DNA from: Acidimicrobiaceae bacterium
GTDB lineage: Bacteria > Actinomycetota > Acidimicrobiia > Acidimicrobiales > Ilumatobacteraceae
NCBI GenBank assembly: GCA_003569125.1
Contig: BGOG01000002.1
Location: forward strand, 1-64,000
Reading direction: 5' to 3'
Length of the DNA: 64,000 nucleotides
Below, piece by piece: positions 34,503-44,249 of this stretch (position 1 is the stretch's first letter; each line of letters opens with the position of its first letter). Both the position numbers and the translations under genes were made by a program. Below the pieces are notes generated by a model. That model saw only the letters and a list, made by a program, of their open reading frames with translations. It made no database searches and was not told where the DNA came from.

Positions 34503-35102
34503 ATGACTTCGCACTCAATTTCTCTGCCTGTCTCGCGTATCAGCGAGATGGAGTCACGGGTTTTAGACGCGACGAAAGTTGCGATCGACAAGTGGGGTGT
34601 GTCGCGATTTACCGTCAACGACGTTTGCGAATTAGCGGATGTCTCACGAGCGACTTTATACCGAATGTTTCCCGGTGGAAAAGAAATTTTGCTCGAAGCG
34701 CTGCACGTGCGATCGCTCGACGAGTTTTTTCAGACGCTTTTGTCGCGCGCACAAGACGCAACATCACTTGAAGATTTGCTCGTGCGTTGTGTTGTTGCAG
34801 CGACAACAGAACTTCGCGACGACGAACACTTGGCGATGATGTTGGCGACAGAACCAGGCACGACTTTGATGCAATTCACGATTGACGGATTGTCGCGAAT
34901 CGTTCGCGTAGCTTCGTCGTACCTTGCACCTCTGGCTGGTCAGTTCATAGCGAAACGAGAAGCCGATGCATTGGTCGAAGTTTTGGCCCGACTTGTAATC
35001 TCGTACTTTCTCACCCCGTCCGAGCATTTTGATTTTACAAATGAAGTAAGTGTCAAGAAATTCTTGAATACGCATATCAACATCCATCAATTCACCAAAT
35101 AA
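34503..35102 (+). CDS. TetR family transcriptional regulator
   Basis: A 199-aa regulator with a TetR-type N-terminal helix-turn-helix: VLDATKVAIDKWGVSRFTVNDVCELADVSRATLYRMFPGGKEILLEAL (about residues 18-65). The C-terminal half is helical and presumably binds a ligand. I chose ATG 34503 because the promoter's -10 lies 6 nt before it; an earlier in-frame ATG would fall upstream of the promoter. The palindrome overlapping the promoter indicates autoregulation, and the diiron protein gene 36 bp downstream is the obvious second target. Confidence 0.9.
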   Translation: MTSHSISLPVSRISEMESRVLDATKVAIDKWGVSRFTVNDVCELADVSRATLYRMFPGGKEILLEALHVRSLDEFFQTLLSRAQDATSLEDLLVRCVVAATTELRDDEHLAMMLATEPGTTLMQFTIDGLSRIVRVASSYLAPLAGQFIAKREADALVEVLARLVISYFLTPSEHFDFTNEVSVKKFLNTHINIHQFTK

Positions 35103-35138
35103 AACAATTAATTAATCAACCAACAAGTAGAGGAAATT

Positions 35139-36266
35139 ATGTCAATCACAGAAAAGCAAAATCAAGACATCATCGGCCGCGATCAAATCAACAATATTGA
35201 GGCGATCCTCAGTATTCCGGTCACGCCGACCAACGAAATTGAACATGTAGTCAAAAATAATGCCGACACGATTTTCACATGGGATTATTCGTTGACTCGA
35301 CCGCCATTGCGCAAACTTTATGAGAAAGCCAAGACAAGTCAATGGAATGGCACCACAGATTTGCCGTGGGACACGGCAGTTGACATAGAAAAGACAGTTG
35401 CCGCCGATCAGGCCGCAATTGGTAATGGAGTAGACCCAAGTTGGTATGCCGATACAAAACTTGCAACTTGGGGCGACAAAGAATGGCTCGAGTTTGGTAT
35501 TCAAAGTCGCAAGTGGATGCTTTCTCAATTTCTCCATGGTGAGCAGGGCGCGTTGATTTGCACCGGCAAAATCGTCGAGACCGTGCCGTGGTACGACGCG
35601 AAGTTGTACGCCAGCACCCAGGTCGTAGACGAGGCACGACACGTTGAAGTGTTTGCGCGTTATCTAGACGAAAAACTTGAAGGTGGCTACCCAATTAATG
35701 CTCACCTTGGGTTGTTGCTCGACGACATCGTCAAAGATTCGCGCTGGGACTTGACGTATCTCGGAATGCAGATCATGGTTGAGGGTCTTGCGCTTGCGGC
35801 CTTTGGTTATTTGCATCAACTAACTGGTGAACCGTTGCTCAAAAAACTTCTCCGTTATGTAATGAGCGACGAAGCCCGTCACGTGGCGTTCGGTGTCTTG
35901 AGCCTCAAAGAGGTTTATGACGGCATGAGTGATGCAGAAATCATGGAGCGACAAGAGTTTGCATACGAAGCCAGCATTCGTATGCGTGACCGCTTCTTGC
36001 AACAAGAAGTTTGGCAATACATGGGTGTCGATCCGAAATCGGTTATCCCATTGCTGATCAACGATCCAACTCGCAAGATATTTCAGCAAATGTTGTTCGC
36101 CAAAATTGTGCCGAACTGCAAGAAGCTCGGGTTGCTTGACCGCAACGATTTCTGGTTGCGTCATCGCTTTGAAGAGATGGGTGTAATTCAGTTCGAAGAC
36201 TGGGAGAACACCGGCGATGAGTATCTCAAATTTGAAATCGGTAACGAGGTTGAAGCGGCGCACTGA
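35139..36266 (+). CDS. Ferritin-like diiron protein (possible oxygenase)
   Basis: A 375-aa mostly helical protein with two diiron-type motifs, VVDEARHVEVFARYL (about residue 167) and SDEARHVAFGVLSLKEVY (about residue 245), each giving ExxH. Preceding helices supply candidate glutamates (GEQGALICTGKIVE, MVEGLALAAFGYLH). This is the ligand arrangement of AurF-like N-oxygenases, acyl-ACP desaturases and R2-like oxidases. The family cannot be settled by eye. A clear AGAGG ribosome-binding site precedes ATG 35139. Probably controlled by the adjacent TetR regulator. Confidence 0.8.
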   Translation: MSITEKQNQDIIGRDQINNIEAILSIPVTPTNEIEHVVKNNADTIFTWDYSLTRPPLRKLYEKAKTSQWNGTTDLPWDTAVDIEKTVAADQAAIGNGVDPSWYADTKLATWGDKEWLEFGIQSRKWMLSQFLHGEQGALICTGKIVETVPWYDAKLYASTQVVDEARHVEVFARYLDEKLEGGYPINAHLGLLLDDIVKDSRWDLTYLGMQIMVEGLALAAFGYLHQLTGEPLLKKLLRYVMSDEARHVAFGVLSLKEVYDGMSDAEIMERQEFAYEASIRMRDRFLQQEVWQYMGVDPKSVIPLLINDPTRKIFQQMLFAKIVPNCKKLGLLDRNDFWLRHRFEEMGVIQFEDWENTGDEYLKFEIGNEVEAAH

Positions 36267-36305
36267 TTTGCGCGAATTTCACATAGCCGTGAGTTCTTGA
36301 CTGGC

Positions 36306-36311
36306 TAGCAT
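36306..36311 (+). promoter_or_regulatory. -10 element of dapA
   Basis: TAGCAT exactly 6 nt before ATG 36318. Confidence 0.45.
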
Positions 36312-36317
36312 CTAACC

Positions 36318-37220
36318 ATGCCAAGATTCGGTCAAGTACTCACTGCAATGGTCACCCCGTTCGATAAAAACGGAGAACTTGATCTAGATGGTGTGCGTCG
36401 TCTCGCGAAGTGGCTGCAAGATAACGGCAACGACGGGCTAGTTGTTGGTGGCACAACCGGTGAAGCATCGACACTCACCGACGATGAAAAACTCTCGTTA
36501 TTTACCGCCACTGTTGAAGCGGTGACGATCCCGGTTATTGCGGGGACGGTCACGAACGACACCCGCCATTCGATACACCTAACGAAGCAGGCTTCAAAAC
36601 TCGGCATCGCTGGCGTGCTTGCGGTTGGCCCTTATTACAACCGACCATCGCAAGCCGGAATCTTGGCGCATATGACCGCAGTTTGTGGCGCGACAACCCT
36701 GCCGGTTGTCGTTTACGACATCCCAATGCGTACGGGTCGAAAAATTTCAACTGCGACACTCGTCAAACTTGCCAACGAAGTAAAAAATGTTGCGGCGCTG
36801 AAAGATGCGAGCGGCAATCCTGCCGAAACCGCGATGTTGATGACACAAGTGCCAAAAAGTTTTGAACTTCTCAGCGGGGATGATGGTTTGACGCTTCCAC
36901 TCATGGCGATTGGCGCGGTTGGCGTTATCGGCGTCGCAACCCACTGGACAGGTGTCGACCACCAAGAGATGTTCAAAAAATGGAAAGCCGGCGATGTATC
37001 CGGTGCCCGAGCGGTGAACGCAAGAATGTTAGAAAGTTTCGCATTTGAAACTGGCGACGAGAATCCAAATCCATTGCCGAGTAAAGCGATGATGAATCAT
37101 CTCGGTTTGGCAGTCGGCGATGCGCGATTGCCAATGGGTCCGCCACCGAGTGGTCTGGCCGAGCGTGCGGCAAAAGTATTCGGCAATTTGCAGGCAGCGC
37201 GTGCTGCCGCAAGTCGCTAA
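36318..37220 (+). CDS. dapA: 4-hydroxy-tetrahydrodipicolinate synthase
   Basis: Condenses aspartate semialdehyde and pyruvate, the first step of the lysine/DAP branch. The 300-aa TIM barrel has TAMVTPFDKNGELD at the start, GGTTGEASTLTDDEK, the catalytic tyrosine in AVGPYYNRPSQAG, and the Schiff-base lysine in VAALKDASGN. It is followed by the RNase J gene after 11 nt, a pairing common in actinobacteria. The ATG is leaderless by the -10 rule. Confidence 0.97.
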   Translation: MPRFGQVLTAMVTPFDKNGELDLDGVRRLAKWLQDNGNDGLVVGGTTGEASTLTDDEKLSLFTATVEAVTIPVIAGTVTNDTRHSIHLTKQASKLGIAGVLAVGPYYNRPSQAGILAHMTAVCGATTLPVVVYDIPMRTGRKISTATLVKLANEVKNVAALKDASGNPAETAMLMTQVPKSFELLSGDDGLTLPLMAIGAVGVIGVATHWTGVDHQEMFKKWKAGDVSGARAVNARMLESFAFETGDENPNPLPSKAMMNHLGLAVGDARLPMGPPPSGLAERAAKVFGNLQAARAAASR

Positions 37221-37231
37221 CAGATCATTTA

Positions 37232-38602
37232 ATGTCAAAACCAGTTCGGATCTCATTTCTTGGCGGGCTCGGCGAAATAGGTCGCAACTGCATGGCGATT
37301 GAGCAAGATAAAAAAATCTTGTTGATCGATTGTGGCTTGATGTTTCCAAAAGCCGAACACGGCGACGATATCGATGTGATCATCCCAGATTTCACATGGC
37401 TGCTTGAAAATAAAGAGCGAATAGTTGGTTGTGTAGCGACACACGGTCACGAAGATCATGTTGGTGCATTGCAATATTTATTGCGAGATGCTTCGTTTCC
37501 GTTATACGGTTCGGCACTGACATTGGGTTTGGCACGAAATCGAATTTCTGAGGCCCGTCTGACTGAGAAAACCAAGTTCATCGAAGTTGATGACAACGAT
37601 CGGGTCAAGATTGGCCCATTTGAAGTTGAGTTCATACCGGTCACTCATTCTGTTCCGCATGCTCACGCCATTGCTTTGCATACCGCGCAGGGCGTGATCG
37701 TTCACTCGGGTGACTTCAAACTTGATCTGACTCCAGTTGACGATCGACGCACCGATCTTGCACGGCTGGGTTCTCTGTCTTCAAATGAGGGTATTCGGTT
37801 GTTGATGCTCGACTCGACGAATGCCGGCGAGCGCGGGCACGCGCCGAGTGAGTCGGATGTCGGCGTCGTGTTGCGACAACTGTTCAATGACCATCGAAGC
37901 AAACGGATTATCACCGCAAGTTTCGCGAGTCATATTCACAGAGTTCAACAAATCGCTGATGCGGCGATTGAGTCCGGAAGAGTGGTCGTGCCACTCGGGC
38001 GGTCGATGATCAACAACATTCGATTGGCGAGAGATCTGAAAGTTTTGACGATTCCCGAGAAAAGTCTGGTTAGTTCTGACTCGCTTGGAAAATACGACGA
38101 TGAAGAAATTTGTATTATCTCAACCGGTTCGCAAGGCGAAGCGATGTCTGCATTGACGCTTTTGGCGAAAGGCGACAGTCGCTACGTCAAGGTGGGAGAA
38201 AATGACACTGTCGTGTTCTCGAGCCACGCAATTCCGGGTAACGAGCACAATGTCAACAAAGTCATCGATGCACTATTACGTCGTGGTGCGACGGTCGTGC
38301 ATTCGGGTATCGCCGATGTGCACGCGACGGGTCACGCACAGGCAGAAGATCTGAAAATGTATTTGAGCATTACCGAACCCGAATGGTTTATTCCGATTCA
38401 TGGCGAGTATCGGCACATGGTTGCAAATACCGAGTTGGCGAAAATTATGGGTGTAGCACCAAGCAATGTATTGCTGTGCGAAGATGGTGATGTCGTTGAA
38501 CTTACTGACAAGAATCTAGATTTTGACGGTCGAATACCAGCCGAGTTTGTCGTGCCAGTGAAACTGCAGCGGGGCGGCAAAAGCAAAAAGGCCAAGCGTT
38601 AG
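37232..38602 (+). CDS. rnj: Ribonuclease J, C-terminally shortened
   Basis: A metallo-beta-lactamase/beta-CASP RNase with 5'-3' exo- and endonuclease activity. Motifs: FLGGLGEIGRNCMAIE, the zinc site THGHEDHVGAL, VHSGDFKLD, the beta-CASP region TASFASHIHRVQQI, STGSQGEAMSAL and the terminal HATGHAQAEDLKMYLSITEPEWFIPIHGEYRHM. Relatives are about 550-560 aa, but this protein is 456 aa and ends with a basic tail (KSKKAKR) just after the beta-lactamase domain. The C-terminal dimerisation/RNA-binding domain is therefore absent. Downstream sequence in any frame does not encode it. Confidence 0.95.
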   Translation: MSKPVRISFLGGLGEIGRNCMAIEQDKKILLIDCGLMFPKAEHGDDIDVIIPDFTWLLENKERIVGCVATHGHEDHVGALQYLLRDASFPLYGSALTLGLARNRISEARLTEKTKFIEVDDNDRVKIGPFEVEFIPVTHSVPHAHAIALHTAQGVIVHSGDFKLDLTPVDDRRTDLARLGSLSSNEGIRLLMLDSTNAGERGHAPSESDVGVVLRQLFNDHRSKRIITASFASHIHRVQQIADAAIESGRVVVPLGRSMINNIRLARDLKVLTIPEKSLVSSDSLGKYDDEEICIISTGSQGEAMSALTLLAKGDSRYVKVGENDTVVFSSHAIPGNEHNVNKVIDALLRRGATVVHSGIADVHATGHAQAEDLKMYLSITEPEWFIPIHGEYRHMVANTELAKIMGVAPSNVLLCEDGDVVELTDKNLDFDGRIPAEFVVPVKLQRGGKSKKAKR

Positions 38603-38604
38603 TC

Positions 38605-38649
38605 AGCAGTGCACTAATAAGCCCTGCACTAGTCAGCCCTGCACGAGTA
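38605..38649. repeat. 15-bp imperfect tandem repeat after the rnj stop
   Basis: Three 15-bp units (AGCAGTGCACTAATA, AGCCCTGCACTAGTC, AGCCCTGCACGAGTA) begin 2 nt after the stop codon. Not part of a gene; it lies in the rnj-ftsK gap. Confidence 0.75.
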
Positions 38650-38689
38650 ATCGACCTGGCTAGTCCCTGATTGCTAGATGCTCGATTGG

Positions 38690-38695
38690 TAATCT
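38690..38695 (+). promoter_or_regulatory. -10 element of ftsK
   Basis: TAATCT exactly 6 nt before GTG 38702. Confidence 0.45.
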
Positions 38696-38701
38696 ATTTT
38701 C

Positions 38702-41107
38702 GTGGCAAAAGCGGCGAAATCTAAATCTGCCCGGTCTAAATCTGCGTCATCTAAATCTGGGTCGTCTGGGGCTAAACGAAAATCACCGCGCTCATCGTCT
38801 CATTTGAGCACCTATCGAGAACACGACCAAGATGACGACCCAGTGAAATATCGATACAGGTCGGACGATCCGTTGTTCGGTGGTTTGTTTGAAGGTCGTT
38901 CACATGAGTTTGGTGGCCTAGGTTTGATTGCGCTCGGGGTTTTGCTCGTTTTGTCTCTCTACTTAGAGTCGGCGGGGTTATTCGGTAGAGCATTAGACAG
39001 CACCCTTTTATTTTTGGTTGGCGGCGGAAGGTATTTTTTGCCAGCCCTAAGTTTTGGTCTTGGAATCGCTGTTGCAATTCGAAAAGATTGGCAATATCGA
39101 TCTCGTAACGCAATTGGCTGGGCGTTATTTTCAGGGGCGCTACTCGGTTTCACAAATATTTACTCCGGCGACACTGCAAAAAATCCTGCTGGATGGATCG
39201 GGTGGCTCTTTAGCGAACCAATCACGAGCTCATTTTCTGATACGGGGGCAACCGCACTGTTGGCGATGTTGTTGGTCGGTTCAGTGATGCTAATCACCGG
39301 CAAATCTGTTCCGCAGTTATGCATCTTGATTTGGAGATTCGTTGTCGGGGCAAACACTTATGTCGCGCAAAAAAGCAGAGTCCAACCAGACGCAATCGAA
39401 GTTGACACCGACCAGGATGATTTTGACGGAGAACCGGCGCAATTATTTGATTTTGAGCTGGATCCGGACAATCAAAATGCAGACGACGAAGATGTTTTAG
39501 AAACAGAATTTGTCGAAGATCAACCAAAAACCAAACGCGGGCGCAAACGGCGCGAGCGAGCAAAAGAAAAACTAAAACCAGTCAAGGGCGAGTCACAGGA
39601 GATTCCGCTCGGGCCGTCTGGGCAGCCGAGTGTTTGGACACTTCCTGAAATTGAGTCCCTGTCTTTGACGAGCAACAAGAAAGCGAACGAGCAAACAATT
39701 CGAGATCGTGGCGATCAACTAGTTGCAGCACTGGCATCGCATGGTGTCGAGACCGTGCTCGTCGGTTACACCCGGGGGCCAACCGTTACTCGCTACGAAC
39801 TTTCACTCGGCGACGGTGTCAAAGTTGCCAAAGTTACTTCTTTGTCTCGCGACATCGCGTACACGATGGCGGCAACAGATGTGCGAATTCTTGCACCGAT
39901 ACCAGGCCGTTCGGCAATTGGTATCGAAGTGCCGAATGAACTTCGCGAACTTGTCTCAATCGGAGATCTCTTGGTTTCGCAAGAGGCACGCACGGCAAAT
40001 CATCCGCTTGATGTTGCGGTCGGCAAAGATATTTCGGGCCGCTCGGTTTTCTTGAATATTTCTACGACGCCCCACTTGTTGATCGCCGGTGCCACGGGTG
40101 CAGGTAAATCGAGTGCGATCAATTGCATCATCACATCTGTATTGATGCGTGCGACGCCTGATCAGGTCAAGATGATCCTTATCGATCCAAAACAAGTCGA
40201 GATGGGGCAATACGCACGCTTGCCACACTTGTTGACTGCTCCGGTTACGAATCCGAAAAAAGCCGCCAACGCACTTGGTTGGGCGGTAAAAGAAATGGAG
40301 CGTAGATACGACGTTCTTGTTGAAGCTGGTTTCCGTGATATTGCCGGTTATAACGCCGCGTACGATCGTGGAGAAATGACGGTTGAGTCAGGTCAACCCG
40401 CGGATAAAAAGTTTGAGCGAATTCCGTATGTATTGATCGTTGTCGATGAGTTGAACGATTTGATGATGGTTGCCGCACGAGACGTAGAAGATTGCATCAC
40501 GCGAATCGCCCAAAAAGCACGCGCGGTAGGTATCCACTTAATAGTCGCAACACAACGGCCGAGCGTGAACGTAATAACCGGCGTGATCAAAGCAAATATT
40601 CCGGCGCGCATGGCATTCGCTGTTTCAAGTCTCACCGATAGTCGAGTAATTTTGGATCAACCTGGTGCGGAGAAACTGATTGGAATGGGCGACATGTTGA
40701 TGTTGCCGGGTAATACTTCTGTTTCGCAACGCCTGCAGTCTGCATGGGTCAGTGAAAGTGAAGTGAAAAAAGTCGTGGGTCACTGGCGACGACAAGCGCC
40801 AGAGGTCGTCTATGTATCTGGTGTCGAAGGTGAAGCAAATGACAAAAGTAGCGGTTCGGTATTCGGCGGAAGCAGTGGCGATGAAGGCGATGATGAATTG
40901 ATGCGTCAAGCGATGGAGTTGGTTGTTCGTACGCAACAAGGCAGCACTTCGATGTTGCAGCGCAAACTCAAAGTTGGTTTCGCTCGTGCCGGGCGTTTGA
41001 TGGACATGCTTGAGCAACGTGGTGTAGTCGCAGCAAGTGAAGGCTCAAGACCTCGCGAAGTTTTGATGACCGTCGAAGAACTAGAACTGATTCAAAAGGC
41101 GAGTTAG
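38702..41107 (+). CDS. ftsK: DNA translocase FtsK
   Basis: Moves chromosome ends through the closing division septum. The 801-aa protein starts with a basic Lys/Ser repeat (KSKSARSKSASSKSGSS), has about four transmembrane helices (residues 75-200), an acidic linker, the alpha/beta motor with Walker A GATGAGKSSAIN (about residue 462), Walker B VLIVVDELNDLMM and ATQRPSVNVITGVIKANIPAR, and a C-terminal gamma winged helix (STSMLQRKLKVGFARAGRLMDMLE). Start GTG 38702 is leaderless by the -10 rule. A short 17-bp repeat underlies the N-terminal Lys/Ser segment. Confidence 0.97.
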   Translation: MAKAAKSKSARSKSASSKSGSSGAKRKSPRSSSHLSTYREHDQDDDPVKYRYRSDDPLFGGLFEGRSHEFGGLGLIALGVLLVLSLYLESAGLFGRALDSTLLFLVGGGRYFLPALSFGLGIAVAIRKDWQYRSRNAIGWALFSGALLGFTNIYSGDTAKNPAGWIGWLFSEPITSSFSDTGATALLAMLLVGSVMLITGKSVPQLCILIWRFVVGANTYVAQKSRVQPDAIEVDTDQDDFDGEPAQLFDFELDPDNQNADDEDVLETEFVEDQPKTKRGRKRRERAKEKLKPVKGESQEIPLGPSGQPSVWTLPEIESLSLTSNKKANEQTIRDRGDQLVAALASHGVETVLVGYTRGPTVTRYELSLGDGVKVAKVTSLSRDIAYTMAATDVRILAPIPGRSAIGIEVPNELRELVSIGDLLVSQEARTANHPLDVAVGKDISGRSVFLNISTTPHLLIAGATGAGKSSAINCIITSVLMRATPDQVKMILIDPKQVEMGQYARLPHLLTAPVTNPKKAANALGWAVKEMERRYDVLVEAGFRDIAGYNAAYDRGEMTVESGQPADKKFERIPYVLIVVDELNDLMMVAARDVEDCITRIAQKARAVGIHLIVATQRPSVNVITGVIKANIPARMAFAVSSLTDSRVILDQPGAEKLIGMGDMLMLPGNTSVSQRLQSAWVSESEVKKVVGHWRRQAPEVVYVSGVEGEANDKSSGSVFGGSSGDEGDDELMRQAMELVVRTQQGSTSMLQRKLKVGFARAGRLMDMLEQRGVVAASEGSRPREVLMTVEELELIQKAS

Positions 41108-41152
41108 TACGCGAATCAATACGGTTATCTAACATAGATAGCATTACAACCC

Positions 41153-42437
41153 GTGACACAGCGCTTCTATCTTGAGTCGCTTGGTTGTCCAAAGAACGAT
41201 GTTGACTCGGACAAAATAATCGGAACGTTGATGCTCGACGGTCTAGAGCGAACTGATGATGCGAGTTTGGCTGATCTTGTTGTCGTCAATACTTGTGCGT
41301 TTATCGAAGACGCCCGAAGAGAATCAATCGACACGGTTTTGGCACTTTCGAAACAGCGCAAAGATGGTGCGCGAGTTGTCGTGACTGGGTGCATGGCCGA
41401 GCGATATGGGTCTGAACTCGCCGAATCGTTGCCCGAAGCTGACCACATTGCGGGTTTTGGGGTGCCGATAACGCTGACGAAAAAATCGCTGGCGGTGTCT
41501 GGTGAGCAGATACCTGCGTTTGATTTATTGAACTTGCCGCGACCAAAGTCGAGTTCGCCATGGGCATATATCAAGATCGCCGAAGGCTGCGATCGTAATT
41601 GCGGTTTTTGTGCGATACCTAGTTTTCGTGGTCCGCAACGCAGTCGTGATGTTGAGTCGATACTCGCCGAGGTCGAACAACTTGGGGCCAAAGAGATCGT
41701 TCTCGTAGCACAAGATCTTGCCAGTTACGGCAAAGACCGACCCGAAGAACTCGGCGCAGGTTCAATCGTTGAATTAGTCAATCGTGTCGCCAGCAAGGTG
41801 TCGCGCACTCGGTTGCTATATCTCTACCCGAGCGATTTGAGCGATGCATTGATTGACGCGATTTGTGCAACTGGCGTGCCGTATTTTGATCTCTCACTGC
41901 AACATGTATCGAAACAACATTTGCGCCGAATGCGCCGATGGGGCGACGGTACGCGCTTTTTGAATCGCATCGAAGATATTCGCAAACGCGAGCCACAGGC
42001 AGCGATGCGCAGTAATTTCATCGTTGGATATCCGGGCGAAACCGAAGAAGATCACGATGAACTGTTGCAGTTCATCGAAGACGCACAACTTGATTGGTGT
42101 GGTTTCTTTGGTTTCAGTCCAGAAGATGGCACCTATGCTCTGAACTTGCCCGACCATGTTGATAAATCACTAATGAACGAGCGCCTCAGCGAACTCCGCG
42201 AAATGCAAGATGCAATCACTGCCCGTCGCCGGGACGATTTAATTGGGTGAGACGCTCGAAGTACTCGTAGATTCGCCTGGGGTAGGCAGAAGTCATCTTG
42301 AAGCCCCCGAAATTGACGGAGTGATTCATGTCAGCGAGACTTTAGAAGTGGGAAGTTTTGCACGAGTTGAGATTGCTGATGCACTTGGGCCAGACCTATT
42401 GGCGGTTGGCGCCGCGCCAGATGCAGCGAGTCAGTAG
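41153..42437 (+). CDS. rimO: Ribosomal protein S12 methylthiotransferase (frameshifted before TRAM)
   Basis: Radical-SAM enzyme that methylthiolates an aspartate of S12. It has the MTTase N-terminal domain (FYLESLGCPKNDVDSDKI, NTCAFIEDARRESID, GCMAERY), the radical-SAM cluster CDRNCGFCAIPSFRG and the PSDLSDALID to YPGETEEDHDELL region. One frame ends at 42250 just after RRDDLIG, and a second continues IGETLEVLVDSPG through the C-terminal TRAM domain to 42437. Removing one G from GGG at 42245-42247 restores a single protein. GTG start; TAGCAT lies 8 nt upstream. Confidence 0.93.
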
Positions 42438-42440
42438 ATC

Positions 42441-43006
42441 ATGCCCGTAGATCCAAATGCTCTAGCAACTTGGGCCAATGCGGTCACGGTTTCGCGAATC
42501 TTGGTTTCACCACTTTTGTTTACGGTCGTCTCACTCGACAACACGGGTTCTTGGCTGCCGCGTGGTTGTGGTTTGCGCTGTGCGTGAGTGATGTTTTAGA
42601 TGGATATTTAGCGCGGCGACATGGCGCAACCAAGAGTGGTGCATTTCTTGACCCACTCGCCGACAAAGTGCTCGTGCTTGGCGCAATGTTCACGCTCGTA
42701 AATCGCGGAATGTTTTCGATTTGGCCGGTTGTGATTATTGCGATTCGTGAAGTCATCGTCAGCGTTTATCGCGTCGTGGTCGGCGCAAAAGGGGTTTCTG
42801 TTCCGGCGAGTCGAATTGCAAAAGTTAAAACTCTGAGTCAACAAGTATCGGTCGGCTTTGCTCTCGCACCATTCAGCGCCCGCGATATGACTTATGCATG
42901 GAAGATAACACTGTGGTTGGCAGTGGTTCTGACAATCGTCAGCGGAGTGCAGTATGCGGTTCGGGCGTTCAAACCCCGAATGATTTTGCGGCGGGTCACG
43001 AAATAA
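42441..43006 (+). CDS. pgsA: CDP-diacylglycerol--glycerol-3-phosphate 3-phosphatidyltransferase (frameshifted)
   Basis: Makes phosphatidylglycerophosphate at the membrane. The CDP-alcohol phosphotransferase motif is SDVLDGYLARRHGATKSGAFLDPLADKVL (D-x2-D-G-x2-A-R-x8-G-x3-D-x3-D). ATG 42441 begins MPVDPNALATWANAVTVSRI, a typical first helix, and reads to TGSW, after which AAAWLWFALC continues in another frame. One G is missing at GG 42553-42554. Several helices and a basic end follow. The stop and the cinA start overlap (TAATG). rimO-pgsA-cinA form one operon. Confidence 0.9.
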
Positions 43007-44241
43007 TGCGTTGCAGTGTCGTCGCGATTGGTACCGAACTTTTACTCGGGCAAATTGTTGACACGAACTCGTCGTGGCTGGGAGAGCAACTTGCCGCCGC
43101 TGGAATTGATTCGCTGTTTCAAGTAAAAGTCGGCGACAATCTTGGTCGTATCGTCGCTACTTTGAAATCGACACTCGAGCAAGCAGATGCAGTAATTATT
43201 TGTGGTGGTCTTGGGCCCACCCATGATGACATTACTCGCGAGGCAATCGCCGAAATAATGGGAGTCGAATTAGAAATGAACGATGAAGTTGCGTTGGTAA
43301 TCGAGCAGATGTTCACTGCGCGCAACCGCCGAATGCCCGAAAATAATTTGCGCCAAGCGATGGTGCCACGTGGCGCCAAAATTATCGAGCAGCGTCGCGG
43401 TACCGCACCAGGTTTGATATGCCCAGTCGGCGACAAAGTTATGTATGCGGTGCCTGGCGTGCCGTTTGAACTTTATGAAATGTTCGAGCGAGCGATTTTG
43501 CCTGATTTGTTAACACGAAGCGGTGAAGCATCCGTAATTAAAAGCCGCGTATTGAGAACTTGGGGTGACAGTGAAAGCGGACTCAATGAAAGACTTGTCG
43601 GCGTGATCAGCGAACTCGAGAAAATTGGCAATCCGACGCTTGCGTTTTTGGCGAGCGGCTGGGAAGGAATCAAGGTTCGACTAACCGCTAAAGCAAATAC
43701 TGAGCAAGATGCGATGAAGTTGATCGATGTCTGGGATGCGAAAGTTCGCGATGAAGTTGGCGACATAATTTTCGGCGTTGATGGCCAGACAATGGAGACA
43801 GTGGTCTTGGATATCTTGCGTAAAAAGAATCTCACTCTGGCGATAGCCGAATCGGTAACTGGTGGTCTGGTAGCGGGGCGACTCACCGCCGTGCCTGGTG
43901 CGAGTGATGTTTTTCGAGGTGCCGTCGTCAGTTATGCGAGTGAGGTGAAATACGAAGTTCTCGGAATAACCAATGAAATAGTTGTGAGCGAGGCGGCCGC
44001 CAAAGAAATGGCTATCGGCGTTCGAAAAGCATTGGGAAGCGATATCGGGCTCTCCTTAACCGGTGTTGCTGGCCCTAGTGAGCAGCAGGGTGTAAAAGTC
44101 GGCACGCTTTGTGTCGGCATCGCGATGCCTGACGGGTCTGTGAAATCAATGACGATGCATCTGCCGATCGGTCGCGAACAAATGCGTCAGTTATCGGTGA
44201 TTAGCGCACTTAATTTTCTTAGAAATGAATTGATTAAGTAA
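43006..44241 (+). CDS. cinA: CinA family protein (nicotinamide-nucleotide amidase)
   Basis: A 411-aa two-domain CinA. The N-terminal MoCF-like domain has SVVAIGTELLLGQIVDTNSSWLG and CGGLGPTHDDITREAIA. The C-terminal CinA domain (about 250-411) has LAIAESVTGGLVAGRLTAVPGASDVFRGAVVSYA and the SLTGVAGP motif. The C-terminal domain deamidates NMN in pyridine nucleotide salvage; the N-terminal part is linked to ADP-ribose hydrolysis. I chose ATG 43006 because it overlaps the pgsA stop and begins at the conserved motif. Confidence 0.95.
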   Translation: MRCSVVAIGTELLLGQIVDTNSSWLGEQLAAAGIDSLFQVKVGDNLGRIVATLKSTLEQADAVIICGGLGPTHDDITREAIAEIMGVELEMNDEVALVIEQMFTARNRRMPENNLRQAMVPRGAKIIEQRRGTAPGLICPVGDKVMYAVPGVPFELYEMFERAILPDLLTRSGEASVIKSRVLRTWGDSESGLNERLVGVISELEKIGNPTLAFLASGWEGIKVRLTAKANTEQDAMKLIDVWDAKVRDEVGDIIFGVDGQTMETVVLDILRKKNLTLAIAESVTGGLVAGRLTAVPGASDVFRGAVVSYASEVKYEVLGITNEIVVSEAAAKEMAIGVRKALGSDIGLSLTGVAGPSEQQGVKVGTLCVGIAMPDGSVKSMTMHLPIGREQMRQLSVISALNFLRNELIK

Positions 44242-44249
44242 CTAAGTTT

